A stretch of 64,000 nt of DNA from Agelaius tricolor (lineage: Eukaryota; Chordata; Aves; Passeriformes; Icteridae): NCBI GenBank assembly GCA_023055355.1, contig JALJCS010000010.1, positions 20,165,001 to 20,229,000 of the forward strand. The letters run 5' to 3'. The notes under the pieces are model-generated. The model did no database searches, had not been told where the DNA came from, and worked only from the letters and a program-made list of their open reading frames with translations. Each line of letters starts with the position of its first letter. The stretch's first letter is position 1. Shown in pieces: positions 24,521-34,948 of the stretch. Both the position numbers and the translations under genes were made by a program.

Positions 24521-24997
24521 AGCCTCCTTCCATGGCCTCCCTGGCATGCTACCGGCGCCTGCCCAGCAGGTCAGTCTGTGCAGCAAGGACAGCAAGTGCC
24601 TCGGCTGTGGGGAGATGTGGGATGACAAGATGTCCACTCTAATTACAGGAGAGCAGGGCTGGCGACAGTGTGATGAGCATGCCAGGCATCAGTGCCTGCT
24701 GTGGAGCTGGCTGGGGGGAGGCACAGGAGCAGTAATGCTGCCTGCACCCCACTTGCTGAAACCTCTGCAGCATCCTCCTGCACCCACTGGGAGTGGTGGG
24801 AGGGAGCTGGACGCACCAGGGTAGGAGCAGAGCCATTGATGTGAGCACTGTTACCAGCTGCATCGTGCTGGCATGGGGAAGATGGCAGCTCCAGTGTGCA
24901 CACCAGCCTCACCGGTGGCCCTGGTCCCCAGTTTGGCCCACTGTGACAGATGAAGGGTCCGCCAGGGTCAGCAGACACATGGGAGATGCAGCACCCC
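24521..24997. other. No gene seen
   Basis: GC-rich sequence with no exon recognised. Confidence 0.35.
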
Positions 24998-25165
24998 ATT
25001 AATGCACTGACCCTATTTACGTAAACTACCCCCATTAAACACAATACCTTATTAAATGCTTTACCCCAATTAAGTGCAATACCTTAATTAATGCAACACC
25101 CCAATTAAAGACAACACTCCCATTCAATTTATTCCTTCATTAAGCACAAAACCTCAATTACAAAG
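24998..25165. repeat. Degenerate 17-18-bp tandem repeat with ATTAA cores
   Basis: About nine imperfect units, each starting ATTAA and followed by a sequence like GTGCAATACCTT or TGCAACACCCC. Clear units begin near 25034, 25051, 25069, 25087 and 25104. Each unit carries a TAAT/ATTA homeodomain-type core about every 17-18 bp, roughly 1.7 helical turns. Confidence 0.75.
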
Positions 25166-26483
25166 TCTCTTTTGTAAGCTGTGTGCATGAGCTCGCACAA
25201 GGTGCCCTGGACACCTTTTGCTGCTGCCAGGAAAGCAGCACTGAGTTTATATGGCTCTTGAGGTCCTGCCTTCAGAAATTTAAGGAGTGGGTTTCGGTAG
25301 GATCTGGGTGTAGGAGCTTCTGTTTGATGGCTGAGAGGACAATGCCTGCATCAGAGCTGGGTTAAATCCCATGGACACTCAATGGGATGATGGGTCCAAT
25401 CCCTGTCTGATCATGGGAGAAAAGGGTTGAGCCCAGGCTGATTCCATGGTATTTAATCCTGGTGAGTGGTGAGATCTCACTCGTCACCCTCCTGAATTCC
25501 TCTTCCCAGAAATGCTCACCCAGCCAGCTTTTGCCCCTGTGCCCAGGAAGAGCAGCGGCAGTGGACACTGTGGAGTTCCCACCCATGTGCAGCAGCCCCT
25601 GCTTCTCTCCACCTGAGACACCCCACGTGCCTCAGACCCATGCTGTCCTGGCTCTGCCAGGCTGAAAGCCAGCACCCCCTGTCCACGTTTTGCTTTGACC
25701 CTGTCAGTACAAACCACCCCCAAACTGAGCCATTCACTTGACTGCACGGCACAAACATTCTCATAGAAAGAAAACAAATCTAAAAGCCTCCCAAATCTAT
25801 GCAGAAGAGCAAAACAGAGTATCCTCCCCAGCAGGATGCCCAGATGTCAGCACAGAGGGTGTTCAGCTTTCCCAGGAGGATGCTCAACCCAGCACCCATC
25901 TCCTGACTCCGGATCTGGCAATGCTCGCTGGCCCATGACCAGCAGGAGGTCAGGCTCGGCTGACGCTGCCCTCCAATCCTGCGTGGGAGGAGTGGAGGAA
26001 ATGGCCTCACCACCCTCAGAGCATCCCCCACGGCTGGAAAGGCTGTGGCAGACGTGACCAGGGAGCGGCTGCATGGCAGCAGGAGCCCTGGCTCTGTGCA
26101 TGGGCAATGGGATGTGCACAGTCCCTCCTGCCCTCAGCACTGTTAGGAAGGGGAAGGCACCCTGGGAGCCATCGGTGCAGTGTGCAGAGACAGCCATTTG
26201 GTTTTACAGCCTTTTATTGCTGCAGCTGCTTGGTGCTCCCTTCTCCCTGCCATCTTGAGGAGGGCAGTGGGGCAGGCTGGCACATGGCCACACTGTGCTG
26301 AGCAGCTCGGCAGTGGCGCACCCTCCTGGGGTGCCACTGGGCTTCCACTGCTAGCAAAAACACCAGCACAGCAGGGAAACAGGCTCAGCCCCCTGCTGGG
26401 ACAGTCCCCAGCACTATTTCCCTCACAGCCCCTCTGTCCAGAGCCTGAGACCCCCCACCTCCACCACTTGTCACCTGCCTGGC
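25166..26483. other. No gene seen
   Basis: Unique DNA with no exon, RNA gene or repeat recognised. Confidence 0.35.
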
Positions 26484-26585
26484 GGTTTATAAAATTTTAA
26501 AGTTAATGGTGTAATAAACGCCAATAATTATATTGCAGCTGCAGCGGGGCATCCTGGGATGAATACATTATGGGAGCTGCAGCAG
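26484..26585. promoter_or_regulatory. Candidate conserved noncoding element
   Basis: AT-rich island with GGTTTATAAAATTTTAAAG, AATAAACGCC and CAATAATTATATTG. The last is a palindromic homeodomain-type site. It ends abruptly at a GC-rich boundary. Confidence 0.33.
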
Positions 26586-27639
26586 CTGGGCAGAGAGGGC
26601 AGCACTGGGAGATGCTCCAGCCAGGCAGCCAGAGATCGACAAGCTTCACCCAGGTCCTGCTGTGAGCGGGACAACAACTTGCTTAACTCCCTCCCAAGTG
26701 ACAGCTGAGCAAAGGTGGCTGGAGGGTGGGCAGAGTGGAAGGGTGATGAACGCTGCAGGGCTGAAGGCCAACACAGCAGTGTCAGGAAGCCCAGCACCAG
26801 GTTCTTCACTGGAGAAGGGCAGCCTGCAAGTAGCCCCAGGGCAGGGCACAGGAAATGCTGGCACTCCAGGAGCACCCACACTGGGCAGCAGGGCTGCACC
26901 CCACTCCTCCATCCCATCTCTGGCCCTGAGGGATGGGAGAAGCTGGACGGGAGTGTACCCAGCCAGCGGAGCATGCGGATCTGCCCTGAGAGACATCATT
27001 CAGCTGCTCCCTCACACTCAGCTGTGCCTGCAGGCCCCATCCTGCCCCAACCCCTGCAGTCACTGGTACTCAGTGCTGGGTCAAGCACCCTGTGACTCCT
27101 CCTGGCCCTGGACTGCTCCTCCTGCACCATCTGCTGTACTTCACCAAGGCAGCTCCTGCTTCCCATTTGGCTTTCCTAAAAACAACAGAGTCATAAACTG
27201 CCAGCAGAGCTGCCTCAGCACAGCAATAGGGCTGAGGTTTTAAATGCACCCAAGTCAGGAGGCTGGGAGTTATGGTTCCCCAGACAGCCATAGCTCAGCT
27301 GCATGGTGCCCATGACGGTCCTGCGCGTGCACAGCCGTGCGCCACGGGCAAGGGGCAGAGTTAGTGTTACCATGGGAACCATCGCTCCCCATTTTCCAAC
27401 ATTTGTGTGATTAAAACTTCAACCTTAATGCCATAGCTCCACTGATGGCATATATGGTGGGGGCACCCTGCCTGCCCTCTCCAGGCTGCTGGGCAAAGGG
27501 TCTGGGAGCCCAGGAGTGCCCCTGCCCCCTGATGGCTGACGGAGATGTGGTGGGCAGACTGGGTCTGCAAGGTGAGTGGGAAACTGGAGACAGTCCCTGG
27601 GAAGGGAACCCTGGACTGAGTACAGCATAGGCACAGCAC
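26586..27639. other. No gene seen
   Basis: GC-rich DNA. Overlapping frames of up to 193 codons on both strands show no family motif. Confidence 0.35.
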
Positions 27640-29425
27640 ACACGTGGCCACCAAGCACACTGCATGGGCCCCTACTTTGGTCATGAGTGCTGAGGGCAAG
27701 GCAAGTGCCCACCTGGCTGTAGAGCACATGGCAAACACGGCACACATGCTGTGCCAGGGGTTGAAGAACTGGTGCCTTCATCACCCTGTGTGCTCCAAAC
27801 CCCAGGCATGCTGCTGGCACCAAGTGCATGTTGCAAACTCCAAACATCTCACTGCTCTTCATCTGCGGCATTCTGCAAATAGGGAAAACATCCTACTGTG
27901 GAGCACCCTGGAAACATCGACCTCAAAGGTGAGCTGGGCCATTGCAAACATGTCACCATCAGGCACCAAGTGCCATCTCCCTGCAGACTGGCAGCTGGTG
28001 CTGAGCATGGAGGGCATTGCTGGTGCCACATGTGCCACAGACACTGAAAACTGTGCTGTGAGCATGGGATGTGTGACGGACTGTGAGCTCTGAGTGCACT
28101 GGAGTGAGCCTCAACAGGGACAGCACAGGCTGCTGGCACTGCTAACGCAAGAGCTGGTGCTAGCAGTGCTCACAGACTGTGCAGCTGCTCCAAAGCAGGC
28201 CAGTGTCCAGCACCACACACAGGCTGGACAGCAGGAACACCGCTAACACTGTGCTGCAAGCTCTGTAAATGGCAAAAGCATCAGGAACCTTGTGCTGACC
28301 ACATCATGGGCTGCACTCACAGAGCACGCTGTGAGTGAGCAGTACCCTGGGCACTGGGGAGGGATGCAGGGCACGAGCTCACACCTGCGGGAGCGAGCGG
28401 GAGAGTGCAGGCAGCGGGAGCAGGCTGTGGGCACCCCACTGCAGGCACCAAGGCTGAGCCCACCACGGGCACCAAGGCTGAGCCCACTGTGGGCACCAAG
28501 GCTGAGCTCACCACGGGCACTGCACATGCACTGGCACTGGGCACCAAGCACAGTGCCAGCAGTGTGCTGTGAACACTTATCACACCACAGGAACCGAAAC
28601 ACCGAGCACAGCATGGAGAGCTGGCTGGTGGGAGCACGGGCTGTGCTCCAAAGCCAAATCGAACAGACGCAGGGCACACCTTGAATGGAGAGATTGCTGA
28701 GCGCTTGGCAAACACAAACCACAGCTGACACCAGATACTGAAGGTGCTGCAAACATCATCAGCGGCGGGGTGCACATCCTGAGCACACTGTGTATGCCGA
28801 GTGCTGCTGACACTGAGTGCAAGGGCTGTGTAAATAACAATGATGCCACAGGTATTAAGTGCTGAGCACTCTGCAATTATCAAGCAAACTGTGGGCATCA
28901 AGCGCTGCACACGCCATGACTGCAAACACACTGCAGGCACCAATTTGACAAATACACTCCTGATAAAAAGCATGTGGCTGGTGCTGAGGGCACTGAAGAG
29001 CATGTGAGTGTGGGTACAGAGTGCCACAGGCTATTGCAAACACCAAATCTGGCACAGGCAGAATGCCTGGGAATGCTGCACACATCAGCTCAGGCATTGT
29101 GTGCCTTGCAAATACCCAATATAGCACGGGCACTGAATGCCAACCAAATCCTTCACTGGTTCCCAGCTATGTGCTGTGCTATAAGAAACGTGCCAAGTCA
29201 CCACCCTCTAATGCTAATACAAACACCAAGTGGATGCAGACACCACGCAGTCTCACACTGACCATTGAGAACTGGTCATGCTGCAGCCAGACCTCTTCCT
29301 GTGCCAGCCTCAATGCCCACTGAAAGGAGCAGCTTCTCCAGGTGCTGCGAACACCAGAGTTGGTGGCACCAAGTGCTGACACAGCACATGTCACAAACCC
29401 ACCCCAGGTGAGCCCCAGCAACTAC
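27640..29425. repeat. Long degenerate tandem-repeat field (about 1.8 kb)
   Basis: The words GGCACCAAGTGC, GCAAACAC and GAGCAC recur irregularly throughout, for example near 27818, 27961, 28539, 28893, 29039, 29223 and 29363. A clear 30-bp unit is tandem three times at about 28444-28520 (GGCACCAAGGCTGAGCCCAC). The field looks like an old expanded satellite decayed by mutation. Its long minus-strand frame (28317-29027) has a repetitive Val/Cys/Ala/Leu-rich translation and is an artefact. Confidence 0.6.
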
Positions 29426-29549
29426 GGCAAAGGCAGCTCAGCCTGGAGGTTCTCCCACACCAGGGTGCGTGGGGTCCTGCCTGTCTCTTGGGGAGCGACA
29501 GCCATGCAGTAGTGCCAACAGTGTGGCGTGTGCCGGTGTGCTCAGGGCC
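29426..29549. other. No feature seen
   Basis: Short unique spacer between the repeat field and the next AT-rich island. Confidence 0.3.
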
Positions 29550-29745
29550 TGTTATTTCATTTTCACTTGTCCCATCCCATTAGCACAGCTGTCTGCCACC
29601 AGAGAAGGGAAAATTGATGCTAAACGGGATATCAATTTATCATGGAGTGTGTCACCCGCCGCACGGCTCTGCCAGCCGAGCAGCAGCGACTGCGCTGCAC
29701 CAGCCAAGCAGCACCTGTAATTAACAGCTCGTCAGCCTCCCCCAC
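29550..29745. promoter_or_regulatory. Candidate conserved noncoding element
   Basis: Unique island with TTATTTCATTTTCACTTGTCC, AAAATTGATGCTAAACGGG, ATCAATTTATCATGG and GTAATTAACAG. A stretch of alternating E-box and CAG cores lies in between. No reading frame is kept. Confidence 0.35.
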
Positions 29746-30700
29746 TCCTGCAGCCTGGGCACCAGCTGGCGGGTGTGGTACGGGGAATCCCAGCTGTGGT
29801 GCCACCCTCCACCTCTGCCAGGACCCTGCCATCACTCCCCAGGGCCATGTGTGCCCACCTCCCAGCCAGGGAGGGAGGCAGTCAGCAGGTTGCATGTGGG
29901 TGTACCGGGGATGCCAGCCTGAGGAATGGCTTGGAGAGAGAGGTTTGCCCCCTGCCTCAGCCCTGCCTCAGCCTTTTTCACCCTGCCCTGATCCCTCCCA
30001 GCACGAGGCAGAACTGCAACTCAAGTGGTGACAGTGCCCAGTGAGCAACGAGCCAGAGCCTGGCTCCCGGGCATGAGTTACAGCCGCTGCCTGTGCTCAG
30101 TGAGACATCAATCCTGTCGGGTGGTGGGGACAGAAATGGAGAGTTCAGCGTGCCAGGAAGGGGCAGCAGGATGGGCCATCAGTCCTGGGCAGGAGGGTGA
30201 GATGCCAGCACAGGCAAGGCTGGAGGGCACCCACTGAGACAGCCCCTGCCCACATCCCCATGTTTACCCCTGGTGCCCCTGGTGCCCCCAGCCCCAGGAG
30301 AATGCAGGCTGTTGTGCCCAGTCGACGCTACCCAGCTGAGGGGCCACAGCAGGAGGGATGGGCCAGATGTGGCTTTCCCCAGGCCTGGGATGCCAGTGGC
30401 CATACTGTGGGAACAGAAAGGAGGGAAGGGCTACTGGGACAACCTAGTGCAGAGCCAGGAATAGGGTCCCAACCTGGTGCCAGAAAAATCTCTAGGTGTT
30501 TTTGTATGAGCAAAACCATCTCCATTCCTGCTACTCCAGGCTGCTCAGCTGTGCTCCCCTCAAAGCCCCTGCCATACAGGGGTGCTGCAATCACACAGCC
30601 CTTTCCCCACTGGAGATGGTAGGAGCAGGACCGAACCCTACCTATCCTCAGCCGGGCACTACCACCCCTGCCCTGCACCCCGCATGCCCGAGTGGTGCAG
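29746..30700. other. No gene seen
   Basis: GC-rich DNA with no exon recognised. Confidence 0.35.
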
Positions 30701-30775
30701 CAATGGCAGTGGCTGTGGCTGTGGCTGTGGCTGTGGCTGTGGCTGTGGCAATGGCAGTGGCTGTGGCCATGGCAT
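30701..30775. repeat. (GGCTGT)n hexanucleotide microsatellite
   Basis: About eight tandem GGCTGT units flanked by variant GGCAAT/GGCAGT units. All three frames stay open through it, giving Gly-Cys, Ala-Val and Trp-Leu type repeats, which are artefacts. Confidence 0.92.
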
Positions 30776-31112
30776 GGTGGGAGGCAGTGGGTGAGCACGG
30801 AGGCCAGCTGAGCTGAGGCTGTTTGCAGCTTTGATGTTAAACAGCCAGAGATGAAATGCATGGCCCGGGGCTGGGTCCCTTGCAGCCAGCCGCTGGCCAG
30901 CCTCTGGCTGCGGAGCCGCGCCAGAAGCGCTGGGGCCGATAATTGGATGCATGTTTCTTCCAATGAGTTTGTATCATTTTTATGTAAATTTGACATTTTC
31001 CTGATGTTCTGTAATGTGCACAAAGCAAGTGCCGCTCCTGCCGTCGGCAAAGCCTATTTCCTTCCTGTCTGAAGTGCTGTGTTGATTTAAGGGCCTGCTA
31101 ATACGCACAGCC
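30776..31112. promoter_or_regulatory. Strong candidate conserved noncoding element
   Basis: From about 30815 the sequence becomes unique and motif-dense: TTTGATGTTAAACAGCC, GATAATTGGATGCATG, TTTATGTAAATTTGAC (octamer-like TATGTAAAT), GTTGATTTAAGGG and CTGCTAATACG. It lies directly after the hexamer microsatellite and before a C10 run. One of the better enhancer candidates. Confidence 0.4.
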
Positions 31113-31769
31113 AGGGCCCCCCCCCCCCGTGCACACACACGTGCTCACACGTGGCTCGCTGGCTCCGATCTGTCTCCACCAGTCTCACGTGCTGCTCCCA
31201 AGCACCTTACCCCATGTCCTGCACCAGGACACCATGGACCTGGGCTCCCCAGGAAAGCAAAGCACCTTCTTTATCCATCTCACATGCCACCAAGTGATGC
31301 TGCTTGGCTGCTCGGCTCATCCTCATGGAGGTGAAGAGGTTTCCCCATGCCCTGTGTGGAAGGAATGCCACCGGCAGTCCCTCGGAGCTCTTTCATCTCC
31401 TATTGGAAAGTAGGAGGAGTTGAGAGCCCAGGAGCCAGAGCAGGAGGAGAGGAAACAGCGACCAAGAGTCACCTTTCTGGCAGCACAAGGAGGTGCTGCC
31501 AGTTAACCACTTTCAGGGGACCGTGCAGTGGGAGCTTTGGACATTGCTGCTTGGGAGCTGCCAGAGGGGCTGGGTGCATTTGCCCAGGCATCCCGTGGCA
31601 CTTCTGGGCAGGGCTCCTATGTCCTGGCCACGGACCACCTGCCTATGGGCAGCAGCTGTGGCACTGGGGGTGCCTTCCTTGGGGTGGGGGCACCTCAGCT
31701 CCCACATCCCCGGTTTCTCCTGCTGCGTGCTTTTCCCGGGCTCTGTCTGTGGCGCAGGCGAGTGGGTTT
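31113..31769. other. No gene seen; C-run and CA-rich patch at left
   Basis: A C10 run near 31119 is followed by a short GTGCACACACACGTGCTCAC patch. The rest is unique GC-rich DNA with no exon recognised. Confidence 0.4.
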
Positions 31770-31995
31770 CAAAGGCAGTGCTGCTATTTAAAGCCCTTAT
31801 TGTTCGCGTCCTTGACACCGACAGCTACATCCTGCTGTCGTTCGATGTGAGCGCATCCTGGCCCGGCCAGCCAGAGGAAGGCAGCTAATGAAGAGCAAGT
31901 GCAAAGACGCCTCTTCTTTGTCCTGTTCACAAAGCAGCTTCCCAAACAGTCCCCCTCCGCCCTTCACTGAGCAGCTATTTATAGTTCCCCTTCCC
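31770..31995. promoter_or_regulatory. Candidate conserved noncoding element
   Basis: Unique island with GCTATTTAAAGCCC, TTATTGTTCGCG (SOX-like TATTGTT), GCAGCTAATGAAG and AGCTATTTATAG (MEF2-like). The flanks are GC-rich. Confidence 0.35.
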
Positions 31996-33304
31996 CAGGG
32001 CATGCTGGGAGTTTCCTCCAGACAGTGATGCCCTGGGATCCCTTCAATGGGCCACAGAGATGAAGGCTTTGTGACCCCTCAGCCCTGAGAGCTGATAGCA
32101 AATCCCATCCCATCCTCGCATGCTCCCCTTCCAGAGACAGCCATGAGGACAGCTGGGTCAGCCAGGGCCAGGGGGAGAGCGGGCTGCCCACAGGGTCATC
32201 TCCCTACCCAGCCTTGGCAGCCAGTGGTCCTGGGGGAGCTTCTCCATCTGGGCAGCATAGCTGCCTCTCTCCTCCTCATTCCTGCAGGCAAGCACACATC
32301 TGCTGCTGCTGCTCCCCTGCCTGCCTCGGGCACAGGGCTGCGCAGCTGTGGGACCCAGCGGAGGGCTGAGTGCCCCATCTGAACCCTGTGTGCCCGGGGC
32401 ACCCTGTCTCCTGCCCCCCATCACAGCGGGCATCTGCTGTACCCCCGTGCCAGGTGCTGCTCCCTCCAGCGAGAGGCTCTGACAGGAAATTAAAGATTAA
32501 TGTTCCCTGCGGCACCTGTGCCAGCGGCGCCCACGGTGCTGAGGACGTGCCCAGCATGGAAACCTGGGAGCTGGGGGGGCGGTGGGCAGGCAGAGGTGCC
32601 TGGGGCATTTGACCAGAGAGCAGGGGGGCTATGCAGGGGGCAGAGGTGGCATGAGGAGGGAAAGGATGTGCCATGTGCCCTGTGCCCTGTCATGGCATTG
32701 GGTATCCAGTGCTGGGCAGGGAAATGCTCCTCTGCAGACAGGTCAGCGTTGGGGTTGAAGGGGCTAGAGAGGCAGCTGCAGAGGATCACAGGTCTGGAAG
32801 TTCTGTGCAGAGCCCTCAGCCCCTTCCCCACCTCCTTCATGGTGGGGAGCCACCAGTCCCTTGAGGAGACACCTCAGGGCAGGCCAGGGGATCCAGCATG
32901 TGGCTAACTGGCCACCTGGCACAGTGAGCAGGCCATGCAGCTGAGCAGGCAGCACCATGCCAGGAGCATTTCCTCCCTCCCACTGGGAGGGGATTAAGCT
33001 CAGCCAAGCTCAGGCTGGCAGTGGCCATGCCCACACAGCTGCATATGTGGCTGCAGCTGCCTCCTCCACTCCCGGTGCAGCCGGGTATTGCATCCTGCTG
33101 CACCCACCGCCTGCTCCTGGGGCAAGCCCCCCTGCTCCCAAGGCACCGGTCTGTGCCAGATCCCATTGCACCCTGTACCAACTCCCACGGGCACATACTG
33201 AGGCCCACGAGGGTGGTGGCACCTGGTCCCCCACTGCCTGCCCTGGACAGGCACCCACCACGACCATGGGTGTCTCCCCACAAACACCGGGCACCTTGGT
33301 GTGC
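31996..33304. other. No gene seen
   Basis: GC-rich DNA. Frames of 132-148 codons on the minus strand show no family resemblance. Confidence 0.35.
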
Positions 33305-33620
33305 AGGGCTATGGTTTTGTGAAATATGGCCCCTATAAATCCCGTCGTGTGCGTGCCATAATTCTCAATATATTTTCAAATATACTTCAATTATTTTTCC
33401 CATATATCATGGGGAAATTGCATTGGCGAGTGGCGGCACTAAGCAGGGAGCGCGTGGCGGGGCGGCATTAATAGGATTGTGCATGGTATTATGCATGAGG
33501 TCGTTCAGGACACAGTGGGGAACCTCCCGTGCTCCAGAGAGACGGGAAGGAATAAATCAGGCTATTAGCCCAGCACCTTGCTCAGGTCTGCAGGGGATTA
33601 ATCTCTACAGCGTGTAGAGA
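33305..33620. promoter_or_regulatory. Strong candidate conserved noncoding element
   Basis: About 315 bp of very AT-rich unique sequence: CCCCTATAAATCCCG, TCTCAATATATTTTC, CTTCAATTATTTTTCCC, GCATTAATAGGATTGTGC, TATTATGCATGAGG and GGCTATTAGCCC. The last is an inverted repeat. No reading frame passes through it. Confidence 0.42.
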
Positions 33621-34034
33621 TCCCAGCTGGGCTCTCTCCCCGGGAAGTCTCCCTGGGCTGTTCTCAGAAGCTCTGTCCCACTCTCTGCCCAAAGCACCAG
33701 GGAGCAGAGGCAGTGCTGAACGTGCCAGACTCGCCAAAGTGGATGTGACATCTCTCTGGGGAGTGGTTTACCATGACCACAGGCAGGGCAGTCCCTGGGC
33801 TGTGTGTGGAGACTGGTGTGATGCTCTGGGAAAACGCTGGGTATCTTGGCCCTTCTCTGGAAAAGCCTCATCCTTGGCTCGAGCTCGCAGCCCTCGTTCC
33901 AGCGCTGTGTGAGGCCCTAGCAGCCTCGAGCCCCACGCTGCAGGAGGGCACCATGGGCACCCTTGCTGTATCTCACTGTAAGACAGCAGCTGCGCCAGCA
34001 GCACCTGAGAGAAGCCGCAGCCCTCAGGACAGGC
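33621..34034. other. No gene seen
   Basis: Unique DNA with no exon recognised. Confidence 0.3.
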
Positions 34035-34130
34035 GCGTATAATCAGCCAGGACAGTCACATTTCCTTCAGCTCGCCATGAATATTTATGCAATTTGTGCA
34101 GAGCTGCCAGAGCCGATCTACTGAGCCAGA
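34035..34130. promoter_or_regulatory. Candidate conserved noncoding element
   Basis: Small AT-richer island with GTATAATCAGCC, CATGAATATTTATGC and CAGAGCCGATC. It ends abruptly at a GC-rich boundary. Confidence 0.3.
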
Positions 34131-34814
34131 GGGGAGATGGCAGCCTGGGCCCCTGGGTCCCTGGGGGGCTCCCTGGGGCTGGTCCCTCTTGTCTGGGCTG
34201 CTGCACACCCCTCCAGGACACCACTGCCAGCAGAGAGATGGGACGTGAGGGTCCTGGGAGCAGTGGGAATGGATGTAAGGAACCTCAGTGTCAAAGGTGG
34301 GGCTGGACACTGCTGTGTTGGGTTTGCAGAGGGAACGTTTGGACTAGCCACTAACCCCATGAACAGCACCAAAAGCAGGTCCTGGAACCTGGGCTTGTGG
34401 ACCACTCACCTCCTGCATGTTCATCTGGGAGAGCCTGGAAGCATTAGCACCACATGAGCTGCTGCAGCTGAGGGGGAGCCCAGCATGCAAGCAGCAGGAG
34501 AACTTGGTTCTATCTCTCCAGGGGGTTTCTGTGTGAGGACAACTGGGATTCCTACAGAGGCCAGACATCCAGGGCTGCCTGTACTCTGGTAGAACGCAGG
34601 ATATTCATTCCCATGCATAGGGCTTGGCCCACTAAGAGCAATGAAGAGGTTCCTGGTGCTTGGCAGATGCCACCCTGGCTGGGTCCTTGGGCGTGCCTGG
34701 CCCTGCAGTGGTGCCCCAGAGCAGGCAGGGGGGTGAAGGACCTGCAGGGCCAGGGCATGGGTGCTTCCCAGCAGCGACAGAGCTGGTAGTGCCAGAGCAA
34801 GCAGCGAGTGCAGG
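34131..34814. other. No gene seen
   Basis: GC-rich DNA with no exon recognised. Confidence 0.3.
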
Positions 34815-34948
34815 TGAGGTTTACAGTAAAGGGAAAAACAAATTATTAATCATGAGAGCAGCCCCAGCCGGGCTGTCAGGGCCGCATGGGCTCATGAATA
34901 TTCAGCATCGGGCTGAGCACTAAATCTCATTTAAATGTCAGGGACCAT
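34815..34948. promoter_or_regulatory. Candidate conserved noncoding element
   Basis: AT-rich island with ACAAATTATTAATCATGAG, GGCTCATGAATATTCAGC and ACTAAATCTCATTTAAATG. It shares the CATGAATATT word with the element at 34.08 kb, which hints at related sites 800 bp apart. Confidence 0.35.

Noticed and set aside
28317..29027. 236-codon minus-strand frame rich in Val/Cys/Ala/Leu
   Set aside because: Produced by the degenerate tandem-repeat field.
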